Shown here: piece by piece, positions 35,430-44,967 of the stretch
Numbering within the stretch: the first letter of the stretch is position 1
Layout of the letters: each line of letters begins with the position of its first letter
Assembly: GCA_023391415.1 (NCBI GenBank)
Contig: JAEWAY010000012.1
Location: 1 to 64,000, forward strand
Length of the DNA stretch: 64,000 bases
Direction of reading: 5' to 3'
Source of the DNA: Bacteroidota bacterium
GTDB lineage: Bacteria > Bacteroidota > Bacteroidia > Cytophagales > Cytophagaceae
Program-made: the position numbers and the translations under genes
Notes under the pieces: model-generated
Told to the model about the DNA's origin: nothing
The model's input: the letters and a program-made list of their open reading frames with translations, nothing else
Databases searched by the model: none

Positions 35430-35437
35430 TATCTTTG
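35430..35437 (+). promoter_or_regulatory. Candidate -7 element for the PAS sensor genes
   Basis: TATCTTTG about 155 bases before the first PAS-gene start. Several TTTG words occur just upstream in an AT-rich tract, but spacing to a -33 box is not exact. Confidence 0.35.
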
Positions 35438-35591
35438 CTATTGGTTTTATTTTTTATATTTTTACCCTGAAAAATACAACTTTAGACTTGAGAAATTACC
35501 GCTCCGCCTTTATGAGTCTCTAGAAGATGGTTTTTAAACCAAAAAATGGTTGCCGGGTTTTTATTTTTATTCGAAAAGGAAATAATATTTC

Positions 35592-37441
35592 ATGTCCCGG
35601 AAATTGCCTATATCGGAAAATAAAGACACGGTTTTTTTTCTTATACAGCTCGGAGGGATTTTTTGCGTATTCTGTTTTTTCATCCCTTTGTTGAATATCG
35701 CTCTCAGGCTGGTTGATTATTCTCTTCTTCTAAAGGTAAGCCTGGGAGGCGTTGTCGCTATGAATCCGGTCACATCGGCATGCCTGACGCTCCTATCGGC
35801 CGCGCTCTGGATCATCCGCGATGAAAGCCATTCCGCGCTGAATAAGATGGTATCCAATGTAATGTGTGTCATTGTGACGTTAATCGGGCTGGCCAAGTTT
35901 ATGACGCTCATCTTAAACATTCCTTTCGGATTGGACGAGCATTTTTTTAGAGAGCAACTGATTTTGCCCGAAAGTTACCTGTGGGAGTCCAGGGTAAATG
36001 AGATTAGCCCCAACTCCGCTCTCAGCTTGTTTTTGTTGGCTTTATCCATTATCCTGATAGACAGGCGCGCGGCCAGGCTATACAGGAGTCCTGAACTGAT
36101 TATTTATTTTTTGATCTTTATCAGCCTGTTAGCCATATATGGCCATGTATATCAGGTCAGGACTCTGTATGTGGTCCTTGGTATTATCCCCATGTCGTTT
36201 CATAGCGCCCTATGTTTTTTTTTGCTTTCCACCGCGGTGCTGTTTCTTCGCCCCTACAAAGGTTCGATGGTGGTGATCATTGACCAAAGTCCTTCAGAAG
36301 TATTTATGATGCGTTTTCTCGCCCTTGTTATTCCTCTTTTTCTGGGCTGGCTGAAAATTCAGGGACAAAAGGCTGACTTCTTTAGTGAGAATATGGTACG
36401 GCCTTGTTCGCGACCTGTACCTTTGTGATTTCGATGCTGTTGATGGGATGGAAATCTTCTATTCAATATAAGCTTGGTACTGAAAATAAGAAGAAATTGT
36501 TCGCTATACGATCTGAACGAAAGCGTTTTAGAAATATTCTTAACCAGTCGCCTATCATAATCAATATTGTCAATGTTGAATCGGATAGAATACTTTTTAC
36601 CAATGACGCGGGGAGAGGGGTGTTTAAGGGGAGGAAACCGGATTTTGACAATATCAGGTTTTCCGATTTCCTGAATAAGTATGTTTATGAGGAGGATAAG
36701 GGTGTCATAGAGAAAAGCTATAAGAAATTGTCGCGATTGTCGAAGCATGAGTTTCTTGACGCGGAGTTCCGCGTCAAAGACGATCGTGGCCACATATATT
36801 GGTTGTTGTCCCGGGCTATTGTATTCAGATATCGTGCCGACAAGCCTGTAGAGTTTGTATTCAACGCTCTTGAACGAACGGAGGAAAAGCTGAAGGAAAG
36901 GGAATTGAAGAAGAAAAATGAACAAATGGAGGAAAAGCATAAGGAGTTGCAAGCCGCTCGTGAAAAGCTGGAGGAACTGAATAAGAAGCTGGAGTCAAAG
37001 GTGAAAGAGCGTCACAAGGAGCTTGTTTGGAGAGAAGAGCGATATCAGCATTTTTTTGAGCTTAGCTTTAAAGGAATAACCCAGTTTGAAGTCGGAGGTA
37101 TTGAGGGTATAGATATTGACCTGCCTGTAGACGAACAGGTTGAATTGATTGTTAAACATACCAGAATCGCTCAGGTAAATAAGCGAATTGTTGAAATGTA
37201 TGAGGTCGAGGATAAGGAAGAAATGATTGGAAAGCCGCTTGGTTTTTTGTTGAAGACCTCGAAAGAGCAAAAGTATGAATACGTAAAGGCGTTTGTCGAG
37301 TCAGGATACAAGACGCATAATGTGGTGACGGAAATCGAAACGGCGAAAGGCAGGCTAATTAAAGTTCGTGAAAACCACATTGGTATCATAGAAGATAAAA
37401 AGCTTATCAGAGGCTGGAGTATTCAGGTAAGGGTAAAATAA
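35592..37441 (+). pseudogene. Membrane PAS-coiled-coil-PAS sensor, frameshifted paralogue
   Basis: This gene is a paralogue of the one at 37457. Eight or so hydrophobic segments (e.g. GIFCVFCFFIPLLNIALRLV) form the N-terminal sensor. At about 36394-36396 the frame breaks: the reading ends ENMVRPCSRPVPL, but adding one G gives ENMGTALFATCTFVISMLLMG, matching the intact paralogue's FGTALFASCTFAISMILLGW. The second frame continues with a PAS domain (RSERKRFRNILNQSPIIINI), a Lys/Glu coiled coil (about 160-210 of the second part) and a second PAS (TQFEVGGIEGIDIDLPVDEQ). No kinase, GGDEF or receiver domain follows. The single missing base could be a real mutation or a base error. Confidence 0.8.
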
Positions 37442-37456
37442 ATCATGTAAATAATC

Positions 37457-39343
37457 ATGGGTTTTGAGATAAGACAATCTGAACATCAAAAAACTGTAAA
37501 ACGCCTCATTTTAATCGGACATGGTTTTTGTCTGATCGCTTTTTTGATTCCCGTATTGAATCTCTTGCTACGGGTCATTCATTATCCTTTGTTACAAAAA
37601 CTTTCTCCGGGTGGATGGGTGACGATGAATCCCCTTTCCGCCATTTGCCTTATTCTACTCGCTATCGCTATAAGGCTGATCGCCAGGGATTATTATAGCG
37701 GTGCGCGTGTGCGTGTTTCAACGTCTCTGTGCGCGCTGGTGTGTGTGATTTGTCTGGGTAAGATCGTCACTCTCCTTATCGGATTTCCTTTCCACCTGGA
37801 TAAGTTATTGTTTAGTCATCAGATGTATATCCCCAAACAGGTGGAATGGGATGAAAATTACAATAGCATGGCTCCCAATACGGCTTTAAGCCTTTTTATG
37901 GTGGGCTTTTCCATAATCCTTATAAATCATATACATAGCCCGCGTCTTTTTAAGTTCGCTCAGTCGCTGAACTATCTCACCATCCTTATCGCCATTCTTT
38001 CCATATACGGATACATCTACAAAATTGAAAGCCTGTATTCTTATTTTCGTCTGATACCTAATTCCTTTCACTCCGCTGTTACCCTGATTTTTTTGTCTTC
38101 TTCCATTCTTTTTTTACGCCCCCATAAAGGGTCTATGGCTTTGCTCATTGGTGAAAATCCGACGCGGATTGTATTGGCGCGCTTTATGGCTATTTTTATT
38201 CCGCTGCTTGTCGGCTGGTTCAAAATATATGGTCAGGAACAGGGCTGGTTTGGTGTTAAATTTGGAACCGCGTTGTTCGCGTCTTGCACATTCGCCATCT
38301 CGATGATTTTGCTGGGTTGGAAATCAAATATTCAGTTTAAGCTTGGCAAGGTCAGGAAACGTTACAGGAATACCATGAAAAAGGACCGCGAGCGATTTCG
38401 TCGTATAATTGACCTTTCTCCCTTAAATATCAATATCTATGATCTGAAAGAAGATCGATATGTTTTTACGAATAGGGCGAGCCGCAACTTATTTCGCCTG
38501 AATGATGAAAATTTGCTAAATCATCGGTTTTCCACCTTGGTTGAAAAGGCCATACACGAGGATGACGCGCCGATGATCATGGGCAGACTGGACAAGCTGA
38601 AAAAAATGAAACTGGGAGAAAAGGACGATTTTAAATACAGAGTATATGACAAAGACGGTAAGCTTACCTGGATAAGTTCAAGGGGCGTTGTTTATCGGGA
38701 GGAAAAAGGCAAGGCTTCCCAGGTGCTGTTTAATTCCTTTGATATTACCAGCCAGATGAAAAAAGAGCTGGAAGTGGAAGAAATCAATAAAAAGATTCAG
38801 GCTAAAAACGAGGAGCTGGAGAAAATTACCGGAAAGCTAAAAAGTCTCAGAAATCAACTGGAAGATAAGATTGAGGAGCGGACGAAGGAAATAAAGAGAA
38901 GCGAGCTGAGGTTTATAGAGTTTATAGAAAAAAATATCTATGAAGGAATCATTATCTATGAGTTTGGAGAACTTACAGGCATCGATACGTCTCAACCTGT
39001 AGAGGAACAGATAAGGCAAATGCTGGAACATGGAAAAATCGCCGAGGCCAATCCCGCGCTGGCCCGAATGCATGGATATAACTCGCCGGACGAAATGATT
39101 GGCATACGTTTTACGGATTATCTGAATCTTGAGGAAGAGTCGCTGGTAAAAGTGCTGGAAAAACTTATCGTTTCCGATTACAGGCTTAAAGGGCTGGAAA
39201 CAGCGCATAATACAAAAGATGGAGATACTATCCGGGTTCGCGGTAATTTTATCGGGCAGGTGGAAGATGGAAAACTGTTAAGCGTATGGGGCACACAGAT
39301 TGAAATTGGCGCTGAAGGTGATTTGATTAGCGCTGAAGATTGA
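37457..39343 (+). CDS. Membrane PAS-coiled-coil-PAS sensor without output domain
   Basis: This 628-residue protein has an eight-segment membrane region (about 15-300) with FLIPVLNLLLRVIHYPLLQ and MAPNTALSLFMVGFSIILI, a type of module seen at the front of histidine kinases and cyclases. PAS 1 (about 318-430) starts RERFRRIIDLSPLNINIYD; a heptad-rich coil follows (KKIQAKNEELEKITGKLK...), then PAS 2 (about 500-620) with IIIYEFGELTGIDTSQPVEE and HGYNSPDEMIG. The protein stops after PAS 2 with no output domain. It starts 16 bases after its frameshifted paralogue and is followed by an 84-residue gene. It probably signals through a partner, which I cannot identify. Confidence 0.8.
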   Translation: MGFEIRQSEHQKTVKRLILIGHGFCLIAFLIPVLNLLLRVIHYPLLQKLSPGGWVTMNPLSAICLILLAIAIRLIARDYYSGARVRVSTSLCALVCVICLGKIVTLLIGFPFHLDKLLFSHQMYIPKQVEWDENYNSMAPNTALSLFMVGFSIILINHIHSPRLFKFAQSLNYLTILIAILSIYGYIYKIESLYSYFRLIPNSFHSAVTLIFLSSSILFLRPHKGSMALLIGENPTRIVLARFMAIFIPLLVGWFKIYGQEQGWFGVKFGTALFASCTFAISMILLGWKSNIQFKLGKVRKRYRNTMKKDRERFRRIIDLSPLNINIYDLKEDRYVFTNRASRNLFRLNDENLLNHRFSTLVEKAIHEDDAPMIMGRLDKLKKMKLGEKDDFKYRVYDKDGKLTWISSRGVVYREEKGKASQVLFNSFDITSQMKKELEVEEINKKIQAKNEELEKITGKLKSLRNQLEDKIEERTKEIKRSELRFIEFIEKNIYEGIIIYEFGELTGIDTSQPVEEQIRQMLEHGKIAEANPALARMHGYNSPDEMIGIRFTDYLNLEEESLVKVLEKLIVSDYRLKGLETAHNTKDGDTIRVRGNFIGQVEDGKLLSVWGTQIEIGAEGDLISAED

Positions 39344-39420
39344 TTATTAGGTGGTTATTTTTGCTGATAACATTGCGTCAGAGTCGGGGGTTAATTTTTT
39401 GACGCTTAATTTTTATTAGT

Positions 39421-39675
39421 ATGTCTATCAGGATTGTGGATTTGGGAAACGATACATCTCCGGAAATGGTAAAAAAGGAGATTTTAAAATATAAGGGAAA
39501 GTATTTCATAGAGTTGGAAAACTATAGTTATAATGAGTCTCTGGCGGAGTTATCGGTTAATATGGCCGCGGAAATCGAGCTTCTGAGAAAAAGAATTTTT
39601 TATCTGGAAGAAAGGCTTTCGGGGCTTGATCAACAGGGAGACACATGCATTATCCGTCATTTGCCCATAGATTAG
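39421..39675 (+). CDS. Small hypothetical protein, helical C-terminus
   Basis: This 84-residue protein is not one I recognise. The first half is a mixed strand-helix unit (IRIVDLGNDTSPEMVKKEIL, KYFIELENYSY) and the second is a helix of coiled-coil character (MAAEIELLRKRIFYLEERL). It begins 77 bases after the PAS sensor on the same strand and could share its transcript. No signal peptide or cysteine motif is present. A role as partner of the output-less sensors is only a guess from position. Confidence 0.5.
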   Translation: MSIRIVDLGNDTSPEMVKKEILKYKGKYFIELENYSYNESLAELSVNMAAEIELLRKRIFYLEERLSGLDQQGDTCIIRHLPID

Positions 39676-39820
39676 TTGGCGAATTCCGCTAAAGGCTTTC
39701 AGGCAAACATAAATTTCGGGATTTCGCCTTATTAGGAGGTGGACTATTGCAAACTTAGGATGAATGACTTAGTTTGCTTATAGTTTTATTTCAGATTGGT
39801 TCCGCTTATTCCGATACTTT

Positions 39821-41266
39821 ATGTTCAAATCCGATCCTTCTCGCCCGATTCCCTTGTTCAAGGCCCTGATACCGCTGATTTTTCTTATCTCGCTTCTTGC
39901 CGTCAACGTGTATATATATGGTGTTGACGCTATTGAAGGTCCTAATCAGCTCGCGCTCGTTTTTTCAGCGATGGTCGCGGCCCTGGTCGCTTTTAGCCTC
40001 GGCTATAGGTGGGCGGAACTGGAAAAAGGCATATTGAACAGTCTGCTTACAGCAATGCCGGCTATTATGATCTTATTGCTGATCGGGTCGCTAGCCGGTA
40101 CCTGGATTATTAGCGGAATTGTTCCGGCCATGATTTACTATGGATTAAAACTCCTCTCTCCGGATATATTTTTGTTCGCTTCCTGTTTTATCTGCGCGGT
40201 AGTGTCTCTGGCGACAGGAAGTTCATGGTCTACTGTGGCTACCATAGGAATCGCGCTGGCTGGAATTGGTGAAACTCTTGGTTTTTCCGCGGGAATTATT
40301 GGCGGGGCGATTATATCGGGAGCTTATTTTGGCGACAAGGTATCTCCCATATCGGATACGACCAATCTGGCCGCGGCTATGACAGGTGTGGACCTCTTTG
40401 ATCATATTCGCTACCTGATGAGTACTACCATACCGGCTTTTGTCATCGCTCTGTCGCTATACCTTGTTATCGGTCTATCTTCTTCCAGGGATATTGATAA
40501 TCAGTCTATAGAATCGGTTATTCGGGCGATTGAAGAAGTTTTTTACATCAGCCCGGTACTCATGCTGGTTCCCGCCTCGGTCATTGGCATGATCCTGTTC
40601 AAGGTCCCGGCTTTTCCGGCTCTGCTGATCGGAACGCTGGGAGGAGCTTTTTTCGCGTTGCTGTTTCAGAAACCTATAGTCCTGCAAATAGCCGGAAGCG
40701 ATACTTTGACCACGTCCAGCATGTATATCGCTATTTTGAAGGCCATGTATGGCTCGATCCGGATCGAGTCGGGACATGAGCTTGTCAGAAAGTTGCTGGT
40801 GAGCAATGGCATGATGGGAATGCTTAATACTGTATGGCTGATTATTAGCGCGATGATGTTTGGTGGCGTCATGGAAGCCGGCGGATTGCTGTATCGTGTC
40901 ACCAATAGTGTAATCAGCCTTGCCAAATCTACGGGCTCGCTCATCGCTTCCACCGTCGGAAGTTGTATTTTTTTCAACATCACCGCGTCGGATCAGTACC
41001 TGGCGATCATGATACCTGGCAGAATGTTTCGGAAAGCCTATGAAGAAAGAGGACTGTCGCTGAAAAACCTTTCCCGGACCCTGGAAGATTCAGGTACCGT
41101 TACATCCGTATTGGTACCCTGGAATACCTGTGGAGCTACACAGGCCGCGGTTTTGGGTATCGCTACGGTTCACTATCTCCCCTATTGCTTCTTCAATCTG
41201 CTCAGCCCCCTGATCGCTATATTGTTCGCTTATCTGAATATTCGTGTGGAGAGGAAAAAGAATTAA
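39821..41266 (+). CDS. nhaC: Na+/H+ antiporter NhaC
   Basis: This 481-residue membrane protein of the NhaC family exchanges Na+ for H+. It has about 11-12 hydrophobic segments. The ion-site region is clear in SLATGSSWSTVATIGIAL and GAIISGAYFGDKVSPISDTT, with the Asp of FGDK and the SDTT motif typical of NhaC, and later TASDQYLAIMIPGRMF and DSGTVTSVLVPWNTCGA. Length is normal. It stands alone between two small hypothetical genes. A marine or saline habitat would fit but cannot be proven from it. Confidence 0.93.
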   Translation: MFKSDPSRPIPLFKALIPLIFLISLLAVNVYIYGVDAIEGPNQLALVFSAMVAALVAFSLGYRWAELEKGILNSLLTAMPAIMILLLIGSLAGTWIISGIVPAMIYYGLKLLSPDIFLFASCFICAVVSLATGSSWSTVATIGIALAGIGETLGFSAGIIGGAIISGAYFGDKVSPISDTTNLAAAMTGVDLFDHIRYLMSTTIPAFVIALSLYLVIGLSSSRDIDNQSIESVIRAIEEVFYISPVLMLVPASVIGMILFKVPAFPALLIGTLGGAFFALLFQKPIVLQIAGSDTLTTSSMYIAILKAMYGSIRIESGHELVRKLLVSNGMMGMLNTVWLIISAMMFGGVMEAGGLLYRVTNSVISLAKSTGSLIASTVGSCIFFNITASDQYLAIMIPGRMFRKAYEERGLSLKNLSRTLEDSGTVTSVLVPWNTCGATQAAVLGIATVHYLPYCFFNLLSPLIAILFAYLNIRVERKKN

Positions 41267-41350
41267 TATATCTATTTGTTTAACAATTGATTATATGGAT
41301 TGATAAACTATTGCCTATCCTGCCTGTTATTCGAAATAAAGTGGATAGCG

Positions 41351-41755
41351 ATGATTGACAACAGACAATACATAATGACCAGAGACAAGCCTTATTTTAT
41401 TGTTCCAATGGACGCCGCTATGGACTATGTAGAGTTTACCCGGCTAAGTCCTGATCTTTTCAATCCCGCGGATGACTTGCAGATTTCGGTAAAGAAGGAA
41501 TTGAAAGACGCGGGTTCAGCCGAGTTTTCCCCTTCTCTCTCATTGATCGACTTTATTGATCAATACGCGGGAACCCGTAAAACGATATCCTTGAAGAATC
41601 CGAACAATGAACCTTATCTGATGATAAGTCTTTTGGTCGGGAAAAAAGATAACGCCGATAAGTTTGTGGAAATCGTAAAGCTCGATCCGACCTATATAGG
41701 GGATTTTAAAATTACTCTTGAATATAAGTTTTCCCGTCTGTTGGTGAATCGTTAG
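41351..41755 (+). CDS. Hypothetical protein
   Basis: This 134-residue protein has no motif I know. It is soluble and acidic, with strand-rich ends (YFIVPMDAAMDYVEFTRL; KITLEYKFSRLLVN) and a central helix (SLIDFIDQYAGTRKTI). I use ATG at 41351; an upstream TTG in frame adds hydrophobic residues of poor quality. Its stop overlaps the stop of the converging msrA by a few bases. Nothing nearby suggests a role. Confidence 0.6.
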   Translation: MIDNRQYIMTRDKPYFIVPMDAAMDYVEFTRLSPDLFNPADDLQISVKKELKDAGSAEFSPSLSLIDFIDQYAGTRKTISLKNPNNEPYLMISLLVGKKDNADKFVEIVKLDPTYIGDFKITLEYKFSRLLVNR

Positions 41756-42414
41756 TCGCTTTCCCGCTTGAGTTTGTCTTTGAAGACTTTCTTGAACTTG
41801 TCGAGCTTGGGCGCGATCACATATGTGCAATACGGCGCTTCCTCGTTGAGTTTATAATAATTCTGATGGTAGTCTTCCGCCGGATAAAAGTTTTTGAACG
41901 CTGTTATTTCCGTCACGATCGGATCAGGATAAGCGCCGGATTGGTTCAGTTCCCGCTTATAATGCTCCGCGAGTTCTTTCTGCTCCGGATTATGATAAAA
42001 AATCGCGGAACGATATTGTGTACCGACGTCCGCTCCCTGACGGTTCAAGGTGGTCGGGTCATGGGTCTGCCAGAATATCTCCAATAATTCGCTGTACGTT
42101 ATTGTCCGCGGATCGTAGATAATCTGAACTACTTCCGCGTGTCCGGTACGTCCCGTAGTCACTTCCCTGTACGCGGGATTCTTGACGGTCCCTCCGGAGT
42201 ATCCGGATATGACCCGCTCCACACCGGCCAAGTCCTGAAAAATAGCCTCTACGCACCAGAAGCATCCGGCGCCGAATGTCGCTGTATCCATATACGCGCT
42301 TTTGTTGTCAATAGAATTCATGGTGTCTTTTTTAGGTTCGTTCTTTTCTGATTGTACACAGGCTGGCAGCAGACAGATCAGCAAGAAACAGTATCCATAT
42401 GTGATAAGCTTCAT
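41752..42414 (-). CDS. msrA: Peptide methionine (S)-S-oxide reductase MsrA, lipoprotein form
   Basis: MsrA repairs oxidised methionine in proteins. The catalytic motif GAGCFWCVE is present near residue 50, followed by AGVERVISGYSGG, TGRTGHAEVVQI and DVGTQYRSAIFY, all standard. The N-terminus is a lipoprotein signal (MKLITYGYCFLLICLLPAC), so the enzyme is probably tethered in the periplasm or outer membrane rather than cytoplasmic. The aldo/keto reductase gene lies 11 bases upstream on the same strand, so the two may be cotranscribed. Confidence 0.93.
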   Translation of the reverse strand: MKLITYGYCFLLICLLPACVQSEKNEPKKDTMNSIDNKSAYMDTATFGAGCFWCVEAIFQDLAGVERVISGYSGGTVKNPAYREVTTGRTGHAEVVQIIYDPRTITYSELLEIFWQTHDPTTLNRQGADVGTQYRSAIFYHNPEQKELAEHYKRELNQSGAYPDPIVTEITAFKNFYPAEDYHQNYYKLNEEAPYCTYVIAPKLDKFKKVFKDKLKRESD

Positions 42415-42425
42415 GTTCGATCCTG

Positions 42426-43466
42426 TTAGGGTGCCGGTATCGGGTACCTGGCGTGTACTTTTTCAATTTCATTGATTATTCCATCGTCAAGCTGGATCAG
42501 AATACTATCGATATTTTCTTTTAGCTGTTCCATTTTAGTCGCGCCTATAATAGTCGATGTTATAAAAGGTTTATTGTTTACGTAAGCCAGAGCCATTTGG
42601 GCCGGACTTAATTTGTATCTTGAAGCGATCTCAGAGTACGCTCGCGCAGCCAGTTCACTTTGTTCGCCGCTATAGCGTTTCATGTTGGGAAAAAGCGCCC
42701 TTCTGGAGTCCGCGGCGAAGGCTCCCTTGAGGTACTTGCCCGTTAACGCGCCAAAACCTAAGGGGGAATAGGCGAACATCCCCAGTCTTTCCCGATGACA
42801 TATTTCGGAAAGTCCAATCTCGAAGCTTCTGTTGAGCAAGCTATAAGGATTTTGTATGGATATGGGACGAGGCGCTTCGCGCGTCTCCGCGAGATGTAGA
42901 AAACGCGCGACTCCCCAGGATGTTTCGTTGGAAAGTCCCCAATACCGGATTTTTCCTTCCCGTATCAGATCGTTCATCGTATTGAGCACTTCGAGACAGT
43001 TGTCTCGCCAGCTATCTTCCGGATCGTGTTCATAAAAAAGCTTGCCGAAAAAATTCGTATTCCTTTCGGGCCAGTGTAATTGGTAAATATCGATGTAGTC
43101 GGTGTGCAGGCGCTTCAGGCTGCCATTGATAGCTTCTAGAATATGGGCGCGGCTAAAATTGGGAATGTTTCGGATATAGCTCAGACCCTTGTTGGGGCCA
43201 GTCGCTTTGGTCGCCAGCACGATGTCGATTCTCCTTTTCCTTTTTTGAAGCCAGCTTCCTATATATCGCTCAGTCGAGCCTTGTGTCTCTTTACGCCCGG
43301 GTACAGGATACATCTCGGCTGTATCGATAAAGTTAATTCCACGGCTCAGCGCGTAGTCCAGTTGCTCATGCGCCTCCCGTTCCGAATTTTGCTCACCCCA
43401 GGTCATGGTACCCAGGCAGATTTTACTGACGGAGATTTTGGTATCGGCCAGTTTTTTATATTCCAT
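42426..43466 (-). CDS. Aldo/keto reductase, Tas-like
   Basis: This 346-residue NADP(H)-dependent oxidoreductase has the AKR barrel and matches the Tas group. The tetrad is visible: Asp48 in FIDTAEMY, Tyr in the same segment, Lys in VLATK and His in YQLHWPE. The opening ISVSKICLGTMTWGEQN and YWGLSNETSWG are typical. It has the Tas-type insert around NFFGKLFYEHDPE. The substrate is unknown. It precedes msrA by 11 bases. Confidence 0.9.
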   Translation of the reverse strand: MEYKKLADTKISVSKICLGTMTWGEQNSEREAHEQLDYALSRGINFIDTAEMYPVPGRKETQGSTERYIGSWLQKRKRRIDIVLATKATGPNKGLSYIRNIPNFSRAHILEAINGSLKRLHTDYIDIYQLHWPERNTNFFGKLFYEHDPEDSWRDNCLEVLNTMNDLIREGKIRYWGLSNETSWGVARFLHLAETREAPRPISIQNPYSLLNRSFEIGLSEICHRERLGMFAYSPLGFGALTGKYLKGAFAADSRRALFPNMKRYSGEQSELAARAYSEIASRYKLSPAQMALAYVNNKPFITSTIIGATKMEQLKENIDSILIQLDDGIINEIEKVHARYPIPAP

Positions 43467-43501
43467 ATCGTGTATATTTCCTACGCGTTCTTGTAAAAAT
43501 A

Positions 43502-43528
43502 TAAAAAAAAGGGCCTTACAGGGCCCCT
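43502..43528 (-). terminator. Intrinsic terminator after the EamA gene
   Basis: On the minus strand GGGCC/GGCCC form a short stem followed by a run of eight T residues, about 80 bases after the EamA stop. Confidence 0.7.
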
Positions 43529-43606
43529 ATCACCAAATAAAAAAATACTGTAAAAAAATAAACTTATCAAGTTCCTGATACCATAACCCGTCAGGATCAT
43601 AAAATG

Positions 43607-44548
43607 TTATTCTTTTTTGTTTTTTGTCAGTACCAGAAAAACTCCCGCTATCATCAAAATCGCCGCGAAGCCTATCTGGCTGGTAAACGGTTCGTCGCCG
43701 ATCATGCTGCCAATCAGAACCGCTACAAATGGATTGACATAGGCGTAGGTCGACACCTTGCTTGGCGAACTTACTTTAAGCAAATAAGCGTATGAGCTGT
43801 ATCCGATGATTGAGCCGAATACAATCAGATACAAATACGCGTAGAGCGATTCGACGGAAAAGCGTTCGGGATGGATATCGATGAACTCTCCCCGTGTGAT
43901 AGCTACCAGCAACATCAAAGCGCCTCCGCAGAGCATTTGCATGGCTGTAGCCAGGATGATCGAAACTCCTGAATAAGCGTTTACCGCGTAGAGCGATCCA
44001 ATGGCCCAGCATATGGTCGACACGAAGACAGCCAACAGACCGCCTGGGTTGAGCTGAGACTGTCCGCCCAGGTCGGGAAAGATCAAAATGATAGTTCCCG
44101 CCAATCCCAGCAATATCCCGAGAATGGTTTTAACGTCCGGGAGTTTCCCCTTGTTCTTTAGCGCCACCAGCAAGACGATCCAGATGGGTTCTACTGTAAT
44201 CAGGAGCGCTATGATCCCGGAGGGCAATTTGTCCGAAGCCCATACCACACCTCCATTGCCCATTAGTAGTAGTAAAAAACCGAGCACGGCGCTATCTTTC
44301 CAATGTCTGAAGGATGGCAGTCTGGCTCCGGCGATTCGGGCTCCCAGATATAATATGGCCCCCGCGATCAGGTAGCGTGTAGCGGCCATCAGAAATGGCG
44401 GTAGCGTAGCGATCGCGATTTTTATACTATAATAGGTCGATCCCCAGATAATGTAGACCGAGGTGAAAGCCAGTAATACAAGCAGACGATCCCGTTCAGG
44501 GATTTTTAAGCGATTTTTCCAATCATAAAGTGATAATTGTCGATCCAT
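43607..44548 (-). CDS. EamA-family (DMT) transporter
   Basis: This 313-residue membrane protein has ten hydrophobic segments in two repeats of five, the EamA drug/metabolite exporter layout. The first repeat opens LVLLAFTSVYIIWGSTYYSIKIAI and includes PFLMAATRYLIAG; the second ends FVAVLIGSMIGDEPFTSQIGFAAILMIAG, the usual second EamA helix pair (quoted here in part). YedA/RhaT-like members export amino acids or metabolites; the substrate here is unknown. A terminator follows its stop. It is monocistronic. Confidence 0.88.
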   Translation of the reverse strand: MDRQLSLYDWKNRLKIPERDRLLVLLAFTSVYIIWGSTYYSIKIAIATLPPFLMAATRYLIAGAILYLGARIAGARLPSFRHWKDSAVLGFLLLLMGNGGVVWASDKLPSGIIALLITVEPIWIVLLVALKNKGKLPDVKTILGILLGLAGTIILIFPDLGGQSQLNPGGLLAVFVSTICWAIGSLYAVNAYSGVSIILATAMQMLCGGALMLLVAITRGEFIDIHPERFSVESLYAYLYLIVFGSIIGYSSYAYLLKVSSPSKVSTYAYVNPFVAVLIGSMIGDEPFTSQIGFAAILMIAGVFLVLTKNKKE

Positions 44549-44587
44549 ATTTTTAGCGCGTTCTATTTTACAGTTTTTTAAGAAGTC

Positions 44588-44621
44588 AAAAAAAAAGCCC
44601 GGGCTTACGCGTCGGGCTTTG
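44588..44621 (-). terminator. Intrinsic terminator, minus strand
   Basis: AAGCCCG and CGGGCTT pair around an 11-base loop, followed on the minus strand by nine T residues. It has no annotated gene directly upstream, as yajQ already has its own terminator. Confidence 0.75.
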
Positions 44622-44766
44622 TGTATACAATCTTGATGCGATGTGATACATTCATTCCCGGACGATTATAGCGCGCTTCACCACCACGCGTACTATGATA
44701 GACGCTGGAGCGGAAAACGGAGCCGGAATATTGAACGTGTTTAAGTACATTTTACTACGTGTTTAA

Positions 44767-44800
44767 AAGAAAAAACCCGAACGCGCGTCCGGGTTTTTCT
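44767..44800. terminator. Terminator downstream of yajQ
   Basis: AAAAACCCG and CGGGTTTTT form a 9-base perfect stem with A- and T-runs on each side. It lies about 170 bases after the yajQ stop on the minus strand and could act in both directions. Confidence 0.75.
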
Positions 44801-44967
44801 GGTATTATTTTAGAGCCAAAATACCCGGAGTCATTTCATGGAAGAAATCACTGGAAGAAAATATTTCGGCGTATTAATCATTATCGTTTGCATGTATGGA
44901 TAACAAAAGTACGACAATTTTCAGATATTTTTCAGTAATAGCGCAATATTTTATTTAAAGTATACGA

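Larger units (their letters stand above)
35107..35591. other. AT-rich divergent region, rpoD / PAS genes
   Basis: These 485 bases have no gene. Two TATCTTTG elements point outward: one on the minus strand (35287-35294) for rpoD and one on the plus strand (35430-35437) for the PAS genes. The remaining AT-rich sequence is probably leaders; I see no riboswitch-like structure. Confidence 0.5.
44549..44967. other. Interval with two terminators and a possible small RNA
   Basis: No long gene lies here. Two intrinsic-terminator hairpins are present (44588-44621 and 44767-44800). The 145 bases between them read on the minus strand as a unit ending in the first terminator, which could be a small RNA or a short peptide (start near 44652, 16 codons, stop inside the hairpin). 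Confidence 0.4.
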
